From NCBI RefSeq assembly GCF_039880525.1, contig NZ_CP156989.1:62001-126000 (forward strand): a stretch of DNA of 64,000 nucleotides. Direction: 5' to 3'. The first letter of the stretch is position 1. Each line of letters opens with the position of its first letter. The notes under the pieces were generated by a model. It searched no databases, was not told the DNA's origin, and was given only the letters and a program-made list of their open reading frames with translations. Shown here piece after piece: positions 43,250 through 51,732 of this stretch. The translations under genes were made by a program, and so were the position numbers. The stretch is from Agrococcus sp. ProA11 (GTDB lineage: Bacteria > Actinomycetota > Actinomycetes > Actinomycetales > Microbacteriaceae).

Positions 43250-44797
43250 ATGCATATCGGAATCGACGTCGGAGGCACGAACACCGACGCAGTGCTCATG
43301 GAGGGCACCACGGTGCTCGCGAGCGTCAAGCGCTCGACGAGCGCGGACGTCACGAGCGGCATCGTCGCTGCGATCGAGTCGCTACGCACCGATCGGCCAT
43401 TCGAGGGCTCGGACGTGACGGCGGTGATGATCGGCACGACGCACTTCATCAATGCGCTGGTGCAGGCCCGCAACCTGGCCCCGACGGCCGCGCTCCGACT
43501 CGGACTGCCCGCAACCCGCGCACTGCCTCCCCTGGTCGACTGGCCGGAGGAGCTGCGGCAGGCGATCAAGGCGCGCACCTACCTCGCGCATGGCGGCTAC
43601 GAGTTTGACGGACGGCCGATCTCGCCGCTTGACCCCGACGAGCTGCGCCGCCACGCCGCGGACATGGCTGCCCACGGCATCCGCTCGCTCGCGATCTCCA
43701 GCGTGTTCAGCCCGGTCAACCACGATCTGGAGGTGCAGGCCGCGGAGATCGTGCGCAGTGAGTTGGGTGATGGTGTCGCCATCTCGCTGAGCCACGAGAT
43801 CGGACGGATCGGCCTGCTCGAGCGCGAGAACGCCACGGTCATTAACGCGGCGCTGCGCGAGCTCGCGGTCGAGATCGTCGACGGGCTCAGCGCGGCAGTG
43901 CGGGCCCAGGGCATCACGGCGCCGATCTTCCTGAGCCAGAACGACGGCACGCTGATGGACGAGGACTTCGTGCGGCACTACCCGGTGGCGACATTCGCAT
44001 CCGGTCCGACGAACTCGATGCGCGGTGCAGCCATCACCAGTGGACTGACCGACTGCGCGGTGGTCGACGTCGGTGGTACGACGGCCGACATCGGGCTGCT
44101 CGTCAACGGCTTCCCGCGGGAGACGTCGACGGAGGTGACCGTGGCCGGGATCCGCACCAACTTCAGGATGCCCGACGTGCTCTCGCTCGGCATCGGCGGC
44201 GGCAGCCATGTGCACGAGCAGAGCCGTGAGGTCGGCCCGACCTCTGTCGGGTACCGCTTGACGACGGATGCGCTCGTCTTCGGCGGGGCGACGCTCACGG
44301 CGACGGACATCGCCGTGGCCGCGGGTCGGGCAGACATCGGCGACGCCGACCGCGTCCGACACATCGACAAGGGCTTCGCCACCGCGGTGATCGAGCGGAT
44401 CGCGGAGCGGGTCTCCGAGGCCGTCGATCGCATGCGCACGTCGTCCGCGCCGATCCCGGTCGTCGCCGTCGGCGGCGGTTCGATCCTGCTACCGGACGAG
44501 CTGCCGATCTTCGGCGCGGTGCAGCGCCCCGACAACTATGCGGTCGCCAACGCCATCGGCGCCTCCATCGCGCAGGTGGGCGGCGAGATCGACAAGGTCG
44601 TCGCCGTCGACCCCGGTCGCCGCGACACAATCCTGGACGCAGTGCGGCAGGAGGCCGTGGATAAGGCCATCGCGGCCGGCGCCGCCCCGCGCACCGTGCA
44701 GATCGTCGACTTCGACGAGGTGCCGCTCCCGTACCTTCCCGGCAACGCGACGCGCGTGCGCGCGAAGGCCGTCGGCGATCTCGACATGGGCCGATGA
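43250..44797 (+). CDS. Hydantoinase/oxoprolinase-family protein, HyuA-like (short form)
   Basis: A 515-residue ASKHA-fold protein. The N-terminal phosphate loop is GIDVGGTNTDAVLM, the second nucleotide loop is VVDVGGTTADIGLLVNGFPR, and LSLGIGGGSHVHE and VVAVGGGSILLPDEL follow. It matches the HyuA subunit of ATP-dependent hydantoinases and oxoprolinases but is shorter than full HyuA (about 690 residues), and no HyuB partner is present. Instead three DUF917 genes follow, the first overlapping by four bases. ATP-driven ring opening of a hydantoin-like substrate is the working idea (inference). Confidence 0.85.
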   Translation: MHIGIDVGGTNTDAVLMEGTTVLASVKRSTSADVTSGIVAAIESLRTDRPFEGSDVTAVMIGTTHFINALVQARNLAPTAALRLGLPATRALPPLVDWPEELRQAIKARTYLAHGGYEFDGRPISPLDPDELRRHAADMAAHGIRSLAISSVFSPVNHDLEVQAAEIVRSELGDGVAISLSHEIGRIGLLERENATVINAALRELAVEIVDGLSAAVRAQGITAPIFLSQNDGTLMDEDFVRHYPVATFASGPTNSMRGAAITSGLTDCAVVDVGGTTADIGLLVNGFPRETSTEVTVAGIRTNFRMPDVLSLGIGGGSHVHEQSREVGPTSVGYRLTTDALVFGGATLTATDIAVAAGRADIGDADRVRHIDKGFATAVIERIAERVSEAVDRMRTSSAPIPVVAVGGGSILLPDELPIFGAVQRPDNYAVANAIGASIAQVGGEIDKVVAVDPGRRDTILDAVRQEAVDKAIAAGAAPRTVQIVDFDEVPLPYLPGNATRVRAKAVGDLDMGR

Positions 44798-45876
44798 TGA
44801 GCTGGCACATCACCGCCGACAGCATTCGCGGCCTGGCGCGGGGAGCCGCCGTCCTCGGCACCGGCGGCGGGGGAGATCCGTACGTCGGCGCGCTGCTCGC
44901 CCGCCAAGCGCTCGGGGACGGGTCGGTCGAGGTCGTCCCGCTCCGCGAGCTGCGCGACGACGCACTCGTGATCACGGCCGCGATGATGGGCGCTCCGACG
45001 GTCATGGTCGAGAAGCTGCCGAGCATCGACGAGGTGCTGGCGCCGATCGAGGCGCTCGCGGCGAGCCTCGGTCGCGACGTGACGCACATCGCCTGCGCGG
45101 AGATCGGCGGCGTCAACTCCACCATCCCCGTGGCGGCGGCAGCCGCACTCGGACTGCCGCTGCTCGACGCCGACGGCATGGGACGGGCGTTCCCTGAGCT
45201 GCAGATGGTGCTTCCGACGATGTACGGCATCACCGCGTCGCCGCTCGGTCTGGCCGACGAGAAGGGGAACGTCGCCGTGCTCCAGACCGCCGACAACCAC
45301 TGGACGGAGCGCATCGCTCGGGTCGCGGCGGTCGAGATGGGCTGCTCGGTGATGATCTCGGGCTTCGCGATGAGCGGTGCGCAGGCGCGAGAGTCGCTCG
45401 TCGACGGTTCGCTCTCGCTGTGCGTCGAGCTCGGCGATCGCATCGCCGACGCGCGCGCTGCCAACGACGATCCGGTGGCGGCCGTCGTGCACCGCCTCGG
45501 TGGCCGCGAGCTCTTCGCAGGCAAGGTCATCGATGTCGCACGCGCGACGACCGCAGGCTTCGCCCGCGGCAGCGCGCACCTCAGAGGCTCTGAGGGCGAG
45601 CTCGAGCTCTCCTTCCAGAACGAGCACCTCATAGCCGAGCTCGACGGCGAGGTGCTCGTCACGACGCCCGACCTCATCATCGTCCTCGAGCACGACACGG
45701 GCGAACCGATCACGACGGAAGCGCTGCGCTACGGCCAGCGGGTGCGGGTGATCGCGGCACCCGCAGACGAGCGGTGGCACTCAGATGAGGGTCTGGCGCT
45801 GGCGGGCCCCGGCTACTTCGGGTACGACCATGCACCCACGCGATTCGACGGCACGGTGAGGAAGGCTGCGGCATGA
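44794..45876 (+). CDS. DUF917 / S-methyl-thiohydantoin desulfurase-family protein, paralogue 1
   Basis: A 360-residue member of the family once named DUF917 (PF06032). The N-terminal glycine loop is LGTGGGGDPYVG; other marks are AAMMGAPTVMVEKL, AEIGGVNSTIP, DADGMGRAFPELQM, and the C-terminal LSFQNEHLIAELDGEVLVTT and PDLIIVLEHDTGEPI. Biochemically little is known; Pfam links the domain to S-methyl thiohydantoin. ATG 44794 or 44797 may start translation, both touching the HyuA-like stop. It is followed by a second, similar gene (ATGA overlap at 45873). Confidence 0.85.
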   Translation: MMSWHITADSIRGLARGAAVLGTGGGGDPYVGALLARQALGDGSVEVVPLRELRDDALVITAAMMGAPTVMVEKLPSIDEVLAPIEALAASLGRDVTHIACAEIGGVNSTIPVAAAAALGLPLLDADGMGRAFPELQMVLPTMYGITASPLGLADEKGNVAVLQTADNHWTERIARVAAVEMGCSVMISGFAMSGAQARESLVDGSLSLCVELGDRIADARAANDDPVAAVVHRLGGRELFAGKVIDVARATTAGFARGSAHLRGSEGELELSFQNEHLIAELDGEVLVTTPDLIIVLEHDTGEPITTEALRYGQRVRVIAAPADERWHSDEGLALAGPGYFGYDHAPTRFDGTVRKAAA

Positions 45877-46982
45877 GCTTCGAGCTTCGCGCGAGCGATC
45901 TGAGCGACCTTGCGAGAGGCGCGACGCTGCTGGGGACCGGTGGCGGGGGCGATCCCTACATCGGCCGCCGGCTCGTCGAGCGCGTGCTCGGCGACGGTGC
46001 GATCACGATCCTCGACCCCGACGAGATCGCTGACGACTTATTCGTCATCCCCACCGCGCAGATGGGTGCGCCCACCGTGATGATCGAGAAGATCCCGGCA
46101 GGCACGGAGCCGAGCCTCTCGCTGCGCATCCTCGAGGAGCACCTTGGCCGGAGGGCGGATGCGACGATGCCGATCGAGTGCGGTGGCATCAACTCGATGA
46201 TCCCCCTCGTCGTGGCAGCGGAGACGGGGCTGCCGGTCGTCGATGCCGATGGAATGGGGCGGGCGTTCCCCGAGCTGTCGATGGAGACCTTCGCCGTCTA
46301 CGGCGTGCACGGGTCTCCGCTCGCGCTCGCCGGCGAGCGCGGCGAGCGCATCATCATCGACACCGGCGACGACGACCGGCAGATGGAGTGGCTCGCGCGC
46401 GCAATCACGATCCGGCTGGGCGGCGTGGGGCACATCGCCGAATACGCGATGTCGGGCGCAGATGTGCGACGCACGGCAATCCCACGCACGCTCTCGATGG
46501 CGCTCTCGCTCGGTCGCGCGATCCGAGAGGCGCGAGAGGACAATCGGTCGCCGTTCGACGCCATCGCAGACGCGCTCGCGAGCACGCTCTACAGCCACGT
46601 CCGAGAGCTGTTCCACGGCAAGGTGGCTGACGTCGAGCGCAGGACGACCGACGGCTTCGCGAAGGGTCGAGCTCGCATCGCCGGCCTCGGAGGCGAGGGC
46701 GACGATCTCGAGATCCGATTCCAGAACGAGAACCTGATCGCCACGCGCGGCGGGGAGACCGTCGCGATCGTGCCCGACCTGATCTGCGTGCTGGACGCGG
46801 ACACGGCGGAGCCGATCACCACCGAGGGGCTGCGCTACGGGCAGCGAGTGCGCGTGCTGGGCATCTCGACACCCGAGATGATGCGCACGCCGGAAGCGCT
46901 CGCGGCGTTCGGGCCGTCCGCGTTCGGGCTCGCGGAGCGCTTTGTGCCGGTCGAGACGAGGGCAGGAGCGGTGCAGATCTAG
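45873..46982 (+). CDS. DUF917-family protein, paralogue 2
   Basis: A 369-residue paralogue of the preceding protein with the same motif series: LGTGGGGDPYIG, AQMGAPTVMIEKIP, ECGGINSMIP, DADGMGRAFPELSM and IRFQNENLIATRGGETVAIV. All conserved Gly/Asp positions are kept, so it is probably active, perhaps as a heteromer with paralogue 1. It ends with TAG 46980-46982, which also forms part of the TAGGCT hexamer before paralogue 3. Confidence 0.85.
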   Translation: MSFELRASDLSDLARGATLLGTGGGGDPYIGRRLVERVLGDGAITILDPDEIADDLFVIPTAQMGAPTVMIEKIPAGTEPSLSLRILEEHLGRRADATMPIECGGINSMIPLVVAAETGLPVVDADGMGRAFPELSMETFAVYGVHGSPLALAGERGERIIIDTGDDDRQMEWLARAITIRLGGVGHIAEYAMSGADVRRTAIPRTLSMALSLGRAIREAREDNRSPFDAIADALASTLYSHVRELFHGKVADVERRTTDGFAKGRARIAGLGGEGDDLEIRFQNENLIATRGGETVAIVPDLICVLDADTAEPITTEGLRYGQRVRVLGISTPEMMRTPEALAAFGPSAFGLAERFVPVETRAGAVQI

Positions 46983-46985
46983 GCT
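46980..46985 (+). promoter_or_regulatory. -10 element TAGGCT before the third DUF917 gene
   Basis: TAGGCT uses the stop codon TAG of paralogue 2 and ends 6 nt before ATG 46992. It fits the leaderless promoter pattern, so paralogue 3 and the PucR gene may be transcribed separately. Confidence 0.4.
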
Positions 46986-46991
46986 GAACCC

Positions 46992-48029
46992 ATGCCCTGG
47001 ACTCTCGAGCGTGCCGATCTGGCCGCGCTGGGTCGCGGCGCATCACTGCTTGGCGGCGGCGGCGGTGGGAATCCGCGGCTGATGGCCCTGAGCGCGGGCG
47101 AGTCCGCCGACTGGCCCGTACAGGTGCACCAGGTCGCCGAGCTCGACCCGGCGACGCCCTGCGTCGCGGTCGGCCTGGGCGGCTCCACGACCGTCTTCGG
47201 CGAACGCCTGCCACACCCGGATCTCTTCGCGGAGGCGATCGCGACCATCGACCGTTGGACAGGGGCGCCTGCCGAAGCGGTGTGCATGACGGAGATCGGT
47301 GGAATGAACGCGCTCTCGGCCCTGCCCCTCGCGCATGAGCTGCGACTGGTCGACGCGGATCTTATGGGCACAGCGCTGCCCGAGCTCGACCAGTTCACGC
47401 TGCTCGCCGACGACGTGCCGGATCTCGTCGTGGCGATCTCGGCGTGGACGCGTGGCACGGTGTTGATGACCGACGCGCGCCCGAAGGATGTCGAGCAAGT
47501 CCTGCGCGCCGCGTTCCAGGCTGCGGGAGGGTGGGCCGGCACCGTGATCGGCGGCTTCCGCGTCGGTGATCTGGCGCAGCACGCGATCGCCGGCGGGCTC
47601 GCACGCGCCCTCGAGCTCGGAGGCGCTTGGGGCGCCGCCCCGATGTCGATCGGCTCACGGATTGCGGCGATCGGCGCGGAGCGGCTGGGGGTCGGGCGCG
47701 TGACCGCGATCGAGCACGATCGGTCCGATGTGCGCATCCGCACCGTCGACATCGCCGGCAGTGATGGCGCGCTCGTTCGCGTCATCACCCGGGACGACGC
47801 GCTTGCCTGCATGGTCGACGGTCGCGTCGCCGCGCGCGCACCGCAGATCATCGATGTCGTCGACCCGCAGTCGGGCGCGGTGCTGCAGGTCGAAGACATC
47901 GCCGTGGGCAAGAGCGTCGCTGTGCTCGTTCTCGACGCGCCGGCGTGGTGGACGGCGAGCCCGGAGCGGCTCGCGATGGTGCTGCCGTCCCGTTATGGCC
48001 TCGAGGGGCTCGACCAGGTCGACCGATGA
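46992..48029 (+). CDS. DUF917-family protein, divergent paralogue 3
   Basis: A 345-residue, clearly related but diverged third copy. The glycine loop is LGGGGGGNPR instead of LGTGGGGDPY, and DADGMGRAFPEL has become DADLMGTALPEL, losing the Gly and Arg that both other copies share. MTEIGGMNALSALPLA and QIIDVVDPQSGAVLQ remain recognisable. It may be a regulatory or structural subunit, or have a different substrate. It overlaps the PucR gene by four bases (48026-48029). Confidence 0.8.
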   Translation: MPWTLERADLAALGRGASLLGGGGGGNPRLMALSAGESADWPVQVHQVAELDPATPCVAVGLGGSTTVFGERLPHPDLFAEAIATIDRWTGAPAEAVCMTEIGGMNALSALPLAHELRLVDADLMGTALPELDQFTLLADDVPDLVVAISAWTRGTVLMTDARPKDVEQVLRAAFQAAGGWAGTVIGGFRVGDLAQHAIAGGLARALELGGAWGAAPMSIGSRIAAIGAERLGVGRVTAIEHDRSDVRIRTVDIAGSDGALVRVITRDDALACMVDGRVAARAPQIIDVVDPQSGAVLQVEDIAVGKSVAVLVLDAPAWWTASPERLAMVLPSRYGLEGLDQVDR

Positions 48030-49534
48030 GCGGACTCAGCCTCGACGAGCTTCTGGAGCAGCCGACGCGCGCGACGATCGAGGTCGTCGTGCGCGCGAGC
48101 GATTCGTGGGATCGCGTCGAGGTCGAACCCGACGAGGCGTCGCTCGGGCGCGTTGCATCGCCCTCGCTCGCCGTCCTCGTCACCAATCGCACCACCACCG
48201 CGTGGCAATTGGATGCGATGCTGCGCAGAGTCCGCGATCTCGGATACACCGGCATCGCGCTCCCGGATCATGTGATGCTCTCCGTCGGAACGGCGGCGCT
48301 CGCGCGCCGCATCGGTCTCACTGTGCTGCAGACGGATCGCCCGGTCGTCCTGGCCCGAACGTGCTGGGAGCTCGCGACGAGCAGCGAGGCGCTCAAGCTC
48401 ACACTCGTGCGCAAGGTCGCGCAGACCATCCAGTACTCCGCGCGCGATCTGCCTGATCAGCTGCGCCACCTCGCATCCGGCATCGGCCACGGGGTGGCGC
48501 TCGTCGGCCCGCACGGCGTGCTCCAGCAGGCTGGGCCGGCGCTCGATCCCGAGCTGCTCGAGCGCATCGCGTTCGACTCCTGGGTCGACCGCCTCCAGGA
48601 TCGACGAGGCAGCGTCGCCTCGGTGCGGGTCGACAGCAAGGGTGCCGATCGATTGCGCCTTGTGTTCCATGGCACCTCGCTCAGCCTCGCTCAGCTCTCT
48701 GCGCTCGCCGCCGCCGCCGAGATCGCGATGCCAGCGGTCGCGGCACGCATGCTGATCGATGAAGTCGCCGAGATGAACGACGCGTCGCGCTCGTCGTCGT
48801 TGCTGAGTGAGCTACTCGACCCCTTCACCGCGCACGACTCGGAGCTCGACCGCAGGGTTGCTGAACGCGGGTGGCGTCCCGAGGGATGGCACGTCGGCTT
48901 CAGCGCGCAACCTCGGGGCAGGGTCGAGCCGCTCGAGTTGCTGCGCCTGCTCCAACCAGCCCTCAGCACGCTGCCGGTCGCCGCGTACTTGACGATCCGC
49001 GGCCCAGGGGTAGCCGGATGGATCAGCTTCCCCCACGCCCCGACGCGCCCTGAGCTCGAGCGCGCCGTCGCCGCCCTGCAGCAGCTCCACGAGTCGGCGC
49101 TCCGTCAACTACCGATCGCGACCGGCGTCGGCACCCTGCAGCGGGGCGTGCAGGGGTTCGCGCAGACCATCCAAGAGTCCATCGACGCTGCCCGACTCGC
49201 TGCGGACCGGTCAGCTGCGCGATGGTTCCTGCACGTCGATCGGCTGGGCGTCGAGCAACTGCTGCTGGCATGGACTGGCAGCGACGCGTTCCTGCCCGCG
49301 GCTCGCGACCTGCTCGAGCCGTTGCGCGACGTTGATCGGGAGACGCTCGCGGCGTACCTGGACCACGAGTCCTCGCTTGCAGCGACGGCGGGTGCGCTCG
49401 GCATCCACCGCAATACGGTCGCGCAGCGCGTCGCGCGCGCCGAGTCGCTGCTCGGCATGGACCTCGGCGACGTGGAGGCCAGGCTGGCCCTGCGGCTTGC
49501 GATCAGAGCGACCGGGGCCGCTCGGGAGGCCTAG
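48026..49534 (+). CDS. PucR-family transcriptional regulator
   Basis: A 502-residue regulator. The N-terminal PucR-type domain (about 1-115) includes LAVLVTNRTTTAWQLDAMLR and GYTGIALPDHVML; the C-terminal helix-turn-helix is LAAYLDHESSLAATAGALGI followed by HRNTVAQRVARAESLLG, the PucR/CdaR (HTH_30) signature. PucR of Bacillus controls purine and allantoin use; the same kind of control over this operon is inferred from the ATGA overlap with the last DUF917 gene. Its site may be the GTGCAGA array at 41673-41702. Confidence 0.88.
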   Translation: MSGLSLDELLEQPTRATIEVVVRASDSWDRVEVEPDEASLGRVASPSLAVLVTNRTTTAWQLDAMLRRVRDLGYTGIALPDHVMLSVGTAALARRIGLTVLQTDRPVVLARTCWELATSSEALKLTLVRKVAQTIQYSARDLPDQLRHLASGIGHGVALVGPHGVLQQAGPALDPELLERIAFDSWVDRLQDRRGSVASVRVDSKGADRLRLVFHGTSLSLAQLSALAAAAEIAMPAVAARMLIDEVAEMNDASRSSSLLSELLDPFTAHDSELDRRVAERGWRPEGWHVGFSAQPRGRVEPLELLRLLQPALSTLPVAAYLTIRGPGVAGWISFPHAPTRPELERAVAALQQLHESALRQLPIATGVGTLQRGVQGFAQTIQESIDAARLAADRSAARWFLHVDRLGVEQLLLAWTGSDAFLPAARDLLEPLRDVDRETLAAYLDHESSLAATAGALGIHRNTVAQRVARAESLLGMDLGDVEARLALRLAIRATGAAREA

Positions 49535-49752
49535 CCGCTCTTGCGGCGGTGCACGCGCTTCTGCACGGCGGGCCCGCTGTGGGCGCCCTGCACGCTGCTG
49601 CTGGGGCTCATGCCCTGACCGTGGTGACCGAGCTTCTTCTTCTCCAGCGCCTCGCGGAACTTGCGGCGCTGCGCGTCCTCCTGCGTCTCGCTGCCCTCAG
49701 GGGTGTCCGGAGGGGTCTCGACCTCGTCCGGCTCGGCATCGTGACTCGTCAT
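49531..49752 (-). CDS. DUF5302-type small protein
   Basis: A 73-residue hydrophilic protein: an acidic Thr/Pro-rich N-terminus (DEVETPPDTPEGSET), a basic helix AQRRKFREALEKKK, then a His/Gly/Ser segment ending QKRVHRRKSG. The size and the KFREALxKK core match DUF5302, common in actinobacteria and of unknown role, possibly nucleic-acid binding because of its basic tail (inference). It converges on the PucR gene with a four-base overlap of stops. Confidence 0.75.
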   Translation of the reverse strand: MTSHDAEPDEVETPPDTPEGSETQEDAQRRKFREALEKKKLGHHGQGMSPSSSVQGAHSGPAVQKRVHRRKSG

Positions 49753-49843
49753 GCCTCAACCTTGCCGCCTTCACCCGCGGATGTCGACCCCGACCCGCCC
49801 TGCGGCCGAACCGCATCCGCCGATCGGGTCGCGGCGCGCGCCT

Positions 49844-50905
49844 TCAGGCGCGGCGCAGGCTCGATCGGCTCGAGACGAGCGTGGCCTGCGGGGCGCCTGC
49901 AGCGACGGTGCGCACGAGCGTGGTGAGCCACACGAAGATGACGCCGACCACGATGACCTCGAGCCCCGCGATGCTGATGAGCGCGAACGGGCGCCACAGC
50001 AGCAGCGCCAGCACCACGCCGACGCCGGCGCCCGCGGTCGTCAGCCGCATCGCGCGGGGAGGCCCCGGCATGACGATCATCACCGCGACGGCACTGGCGG
50101 CGAACACCCCGAGCGTGCCGAAGGCCGCGATGCTGTGCAGGAGCGGCGCATCGCTGACGGGGAAGAGCCCGACCGCGGCGAGCGCGGCACCCGCGAGTGC
50201 GAACAGCACCACCACCGCGGCGATGCGGCGCAGCGCGGCGTCGCCGAGCCACCGGTGCAGGTCACGGCCCAGATAGGCACCGATCGTCGCCACCAGCAGG
50301 CCCGCGACGACGAGGGTGCCGTTGAAGGCCCATGCGCCGTCGCCCGTGCCGAGCTCGGAGAAGTGCCGCTCCCACCAGCGGGGATCCGCCGCGGTGATCA
50401 TCGCGAACAGCGTGCCGATCGTCAGGTAGCTGAACAGCAGCGTCGCCAGGTCGTGCGTGCTGAGCTCGACGCCCGCCTGGAAGGCGAGCCAGCCGCTGGC
50501 GGCGCTCGCGACGCCGGTGAGGAGCGCGCCGCCGATGACGGGAGCCTCCAGGCCCTGCAGACCCAGCGCCAGGATCTCGCCACCGGTGATGACGCCCATG
50601 TAGGCGACCGCGGCGAACGCGATGGTGAGCGCAACGGCCGAGACGCGCGCCACGGTGCGCTGCCAAGGCGGCATCGGGGCGGTCTCGCCGCGGCGATGCA
50701 GCAGCGTGCTGGCCACGAACGCTGCAGCCGCCACGAGCGCCGCGATGCCGGCGGCAGGCTGCGCGACCGACCCCGCGCCCGCGATCGGCCGCGGCTCGCC
50801 CGCCAGCGCGACCAGGCCGAAGAGCACGCCGACGCCGAACGAGGTCCAGGCGGCGACGATCGCCTGCGACTCCCTGCGGGTCGCGTGCCCGTCACCGTCG
50901 CGCAT
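49844..50905 (-). CDS. Multi-pass membrane protein (DUF998-like)
   Basis: A 353-residue protein with about nine hydrophobic helices and the HFSELGTGDGAWAFNGTLVV and APLLHSIAAFGTLGVFAAS segments typical of DUF998-like membrane proteins. ATG 50905 has GGAGG about 6 nt upstream. Short polar loops, no catalytic motifs. It shares strand and fold type with the next gene (50971-51654), so the two may be relatives or partners. Function unknown. Confidence 0.75.
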   Translation of the reverse strand: MRDGDGHATRRESQAIVAAWTSFGVGVLFGLVALAGEPRPIAGAGSVAQPAAGIAALVAAAAFVASTLLHRRGETAPMPPWQRTVARVSAVALTIAFAAVAYMGVITGGEILALGLQGLEAPVIGGALLTGVASAASGWLAFQAGVELSTHDLATLLFSYLTIGTLFAMITAADPRWWERHFSELGTGDGAWAFNGTLVVAGLLVATIGAYLGRDLHRWLGDAALRRIAAVVVLFALAGAALAAVGLFPVSDAPLLHSIAAFGTLGVFAASAVAVMIVMPGPPRAMRLTTAGAGVGVVLALLLWRPFALISIAGLEVIVVGVIFVWLTTLVRTVAAGAPQATLVSSRSSLRRA

Positions 50906-50970
50906 CGTCGCCTCCACGCACCCGATGCAACCACGTCTCGCGAGTCGAGCACAGCGAGGCCGGTCCAGAA

Positions 50971-51654
50971 TCAGGATCCGGACGGGCTGCTGGGGGATCG
51001 ATACGCACGCCGTGCTCCGTGGAGTGCCGCGACGCCCAGCGTGACGAAGGCGAGCGTGGTGGGCCAGACGGCCAGGCGCTCGGTGGCTCCGATGGTGGCT
51101 TCGTGGCCGATGGTGAAGAGCACGACACCGATCCCGTCGAGGAGGGCCAGCGCGCCGATGGCGGCGCTCAACCTTCGCTGGCCGGCGTGCAGCAACGCTC
51201 CGGCCACGGCGCCCACCAGCAGCATCCCGCCGCCGATCGCCAGTGTTGCTCCGATGACGTGCAGGGCGTTGCGTGCGCTCTCGCTCCCGACCCCAGCATC
51301 GACAGAGCCCGGCAACAGGCCCACCATGATGACGCCGACGGCGAAGACGTGCCCGAGGATCCCGACGGGCCAGCGCCAGCCCCGGCGCAGCTCGCCCATG
51401 AGCAACCAGGTTGCGGACGCCACGAGCACGCCCTGCAGCACGAACCCGGTGTTCATGACGGCGTGGGCGGGCGAGCAGATCACCGGGTCGACCGACGTCA
51501 GGCACTCGGGGATTCCGAGGTCGGAGACGTAGTGACGCACGAAGCTGTAGGGCGCGCGCACCCACGCTGCCGCGGTGACGACCTCGGCGACGAAGTATTG
51601 CGCCGTGGCGACCAGCAGGACGCCCCCCGCGATGCGCCGTGCTCTCAAGTGCAT
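50971..51654 (-). CDS. DUF998 membrane protein
   Basis: A 227-residue protein with six hydrophobic helices. RAPYSFVRHYVSDLGIPEC, ICSPAHAVMNTGFVLQG and RNALHVIGATLAIGGG are DUF998 landmarks. The loop CLTSVDPVICSP carries two cysteines outside the membrane, possibly paired. GACGAT six bases before ATG 51654 resembles a weak -10. Function unknown. Confidence 0.82.
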   Translation of the reverse strand: MHLRARRIAGGVLLVATAQYFVAEVVTAAAWVRAPYSFVRHYVSDLGIPECLTSVDPVICSPAHAVMNTGFVLQGVLVASATWLLMGELRRGWRWPVGILGHVFAVGVIMVGLLPGSVDAGVGSESARNALHVIGATLAIGGGMLLVGAVAGALLHAGQRRLSAAIGALALLDGIGVVLFTIGHEATIGATERLAVWPTTLAFVTLGVAALHGARRAYRSPSSPSGS

Positions 51655-51732
51655 GCACCCATCGTCCCAGCCTCGGCCGACATGCAGGACCCGGACGTGC
51701 TCGACGACTGAGCCGGTCGGCCCGGTCCGGAA

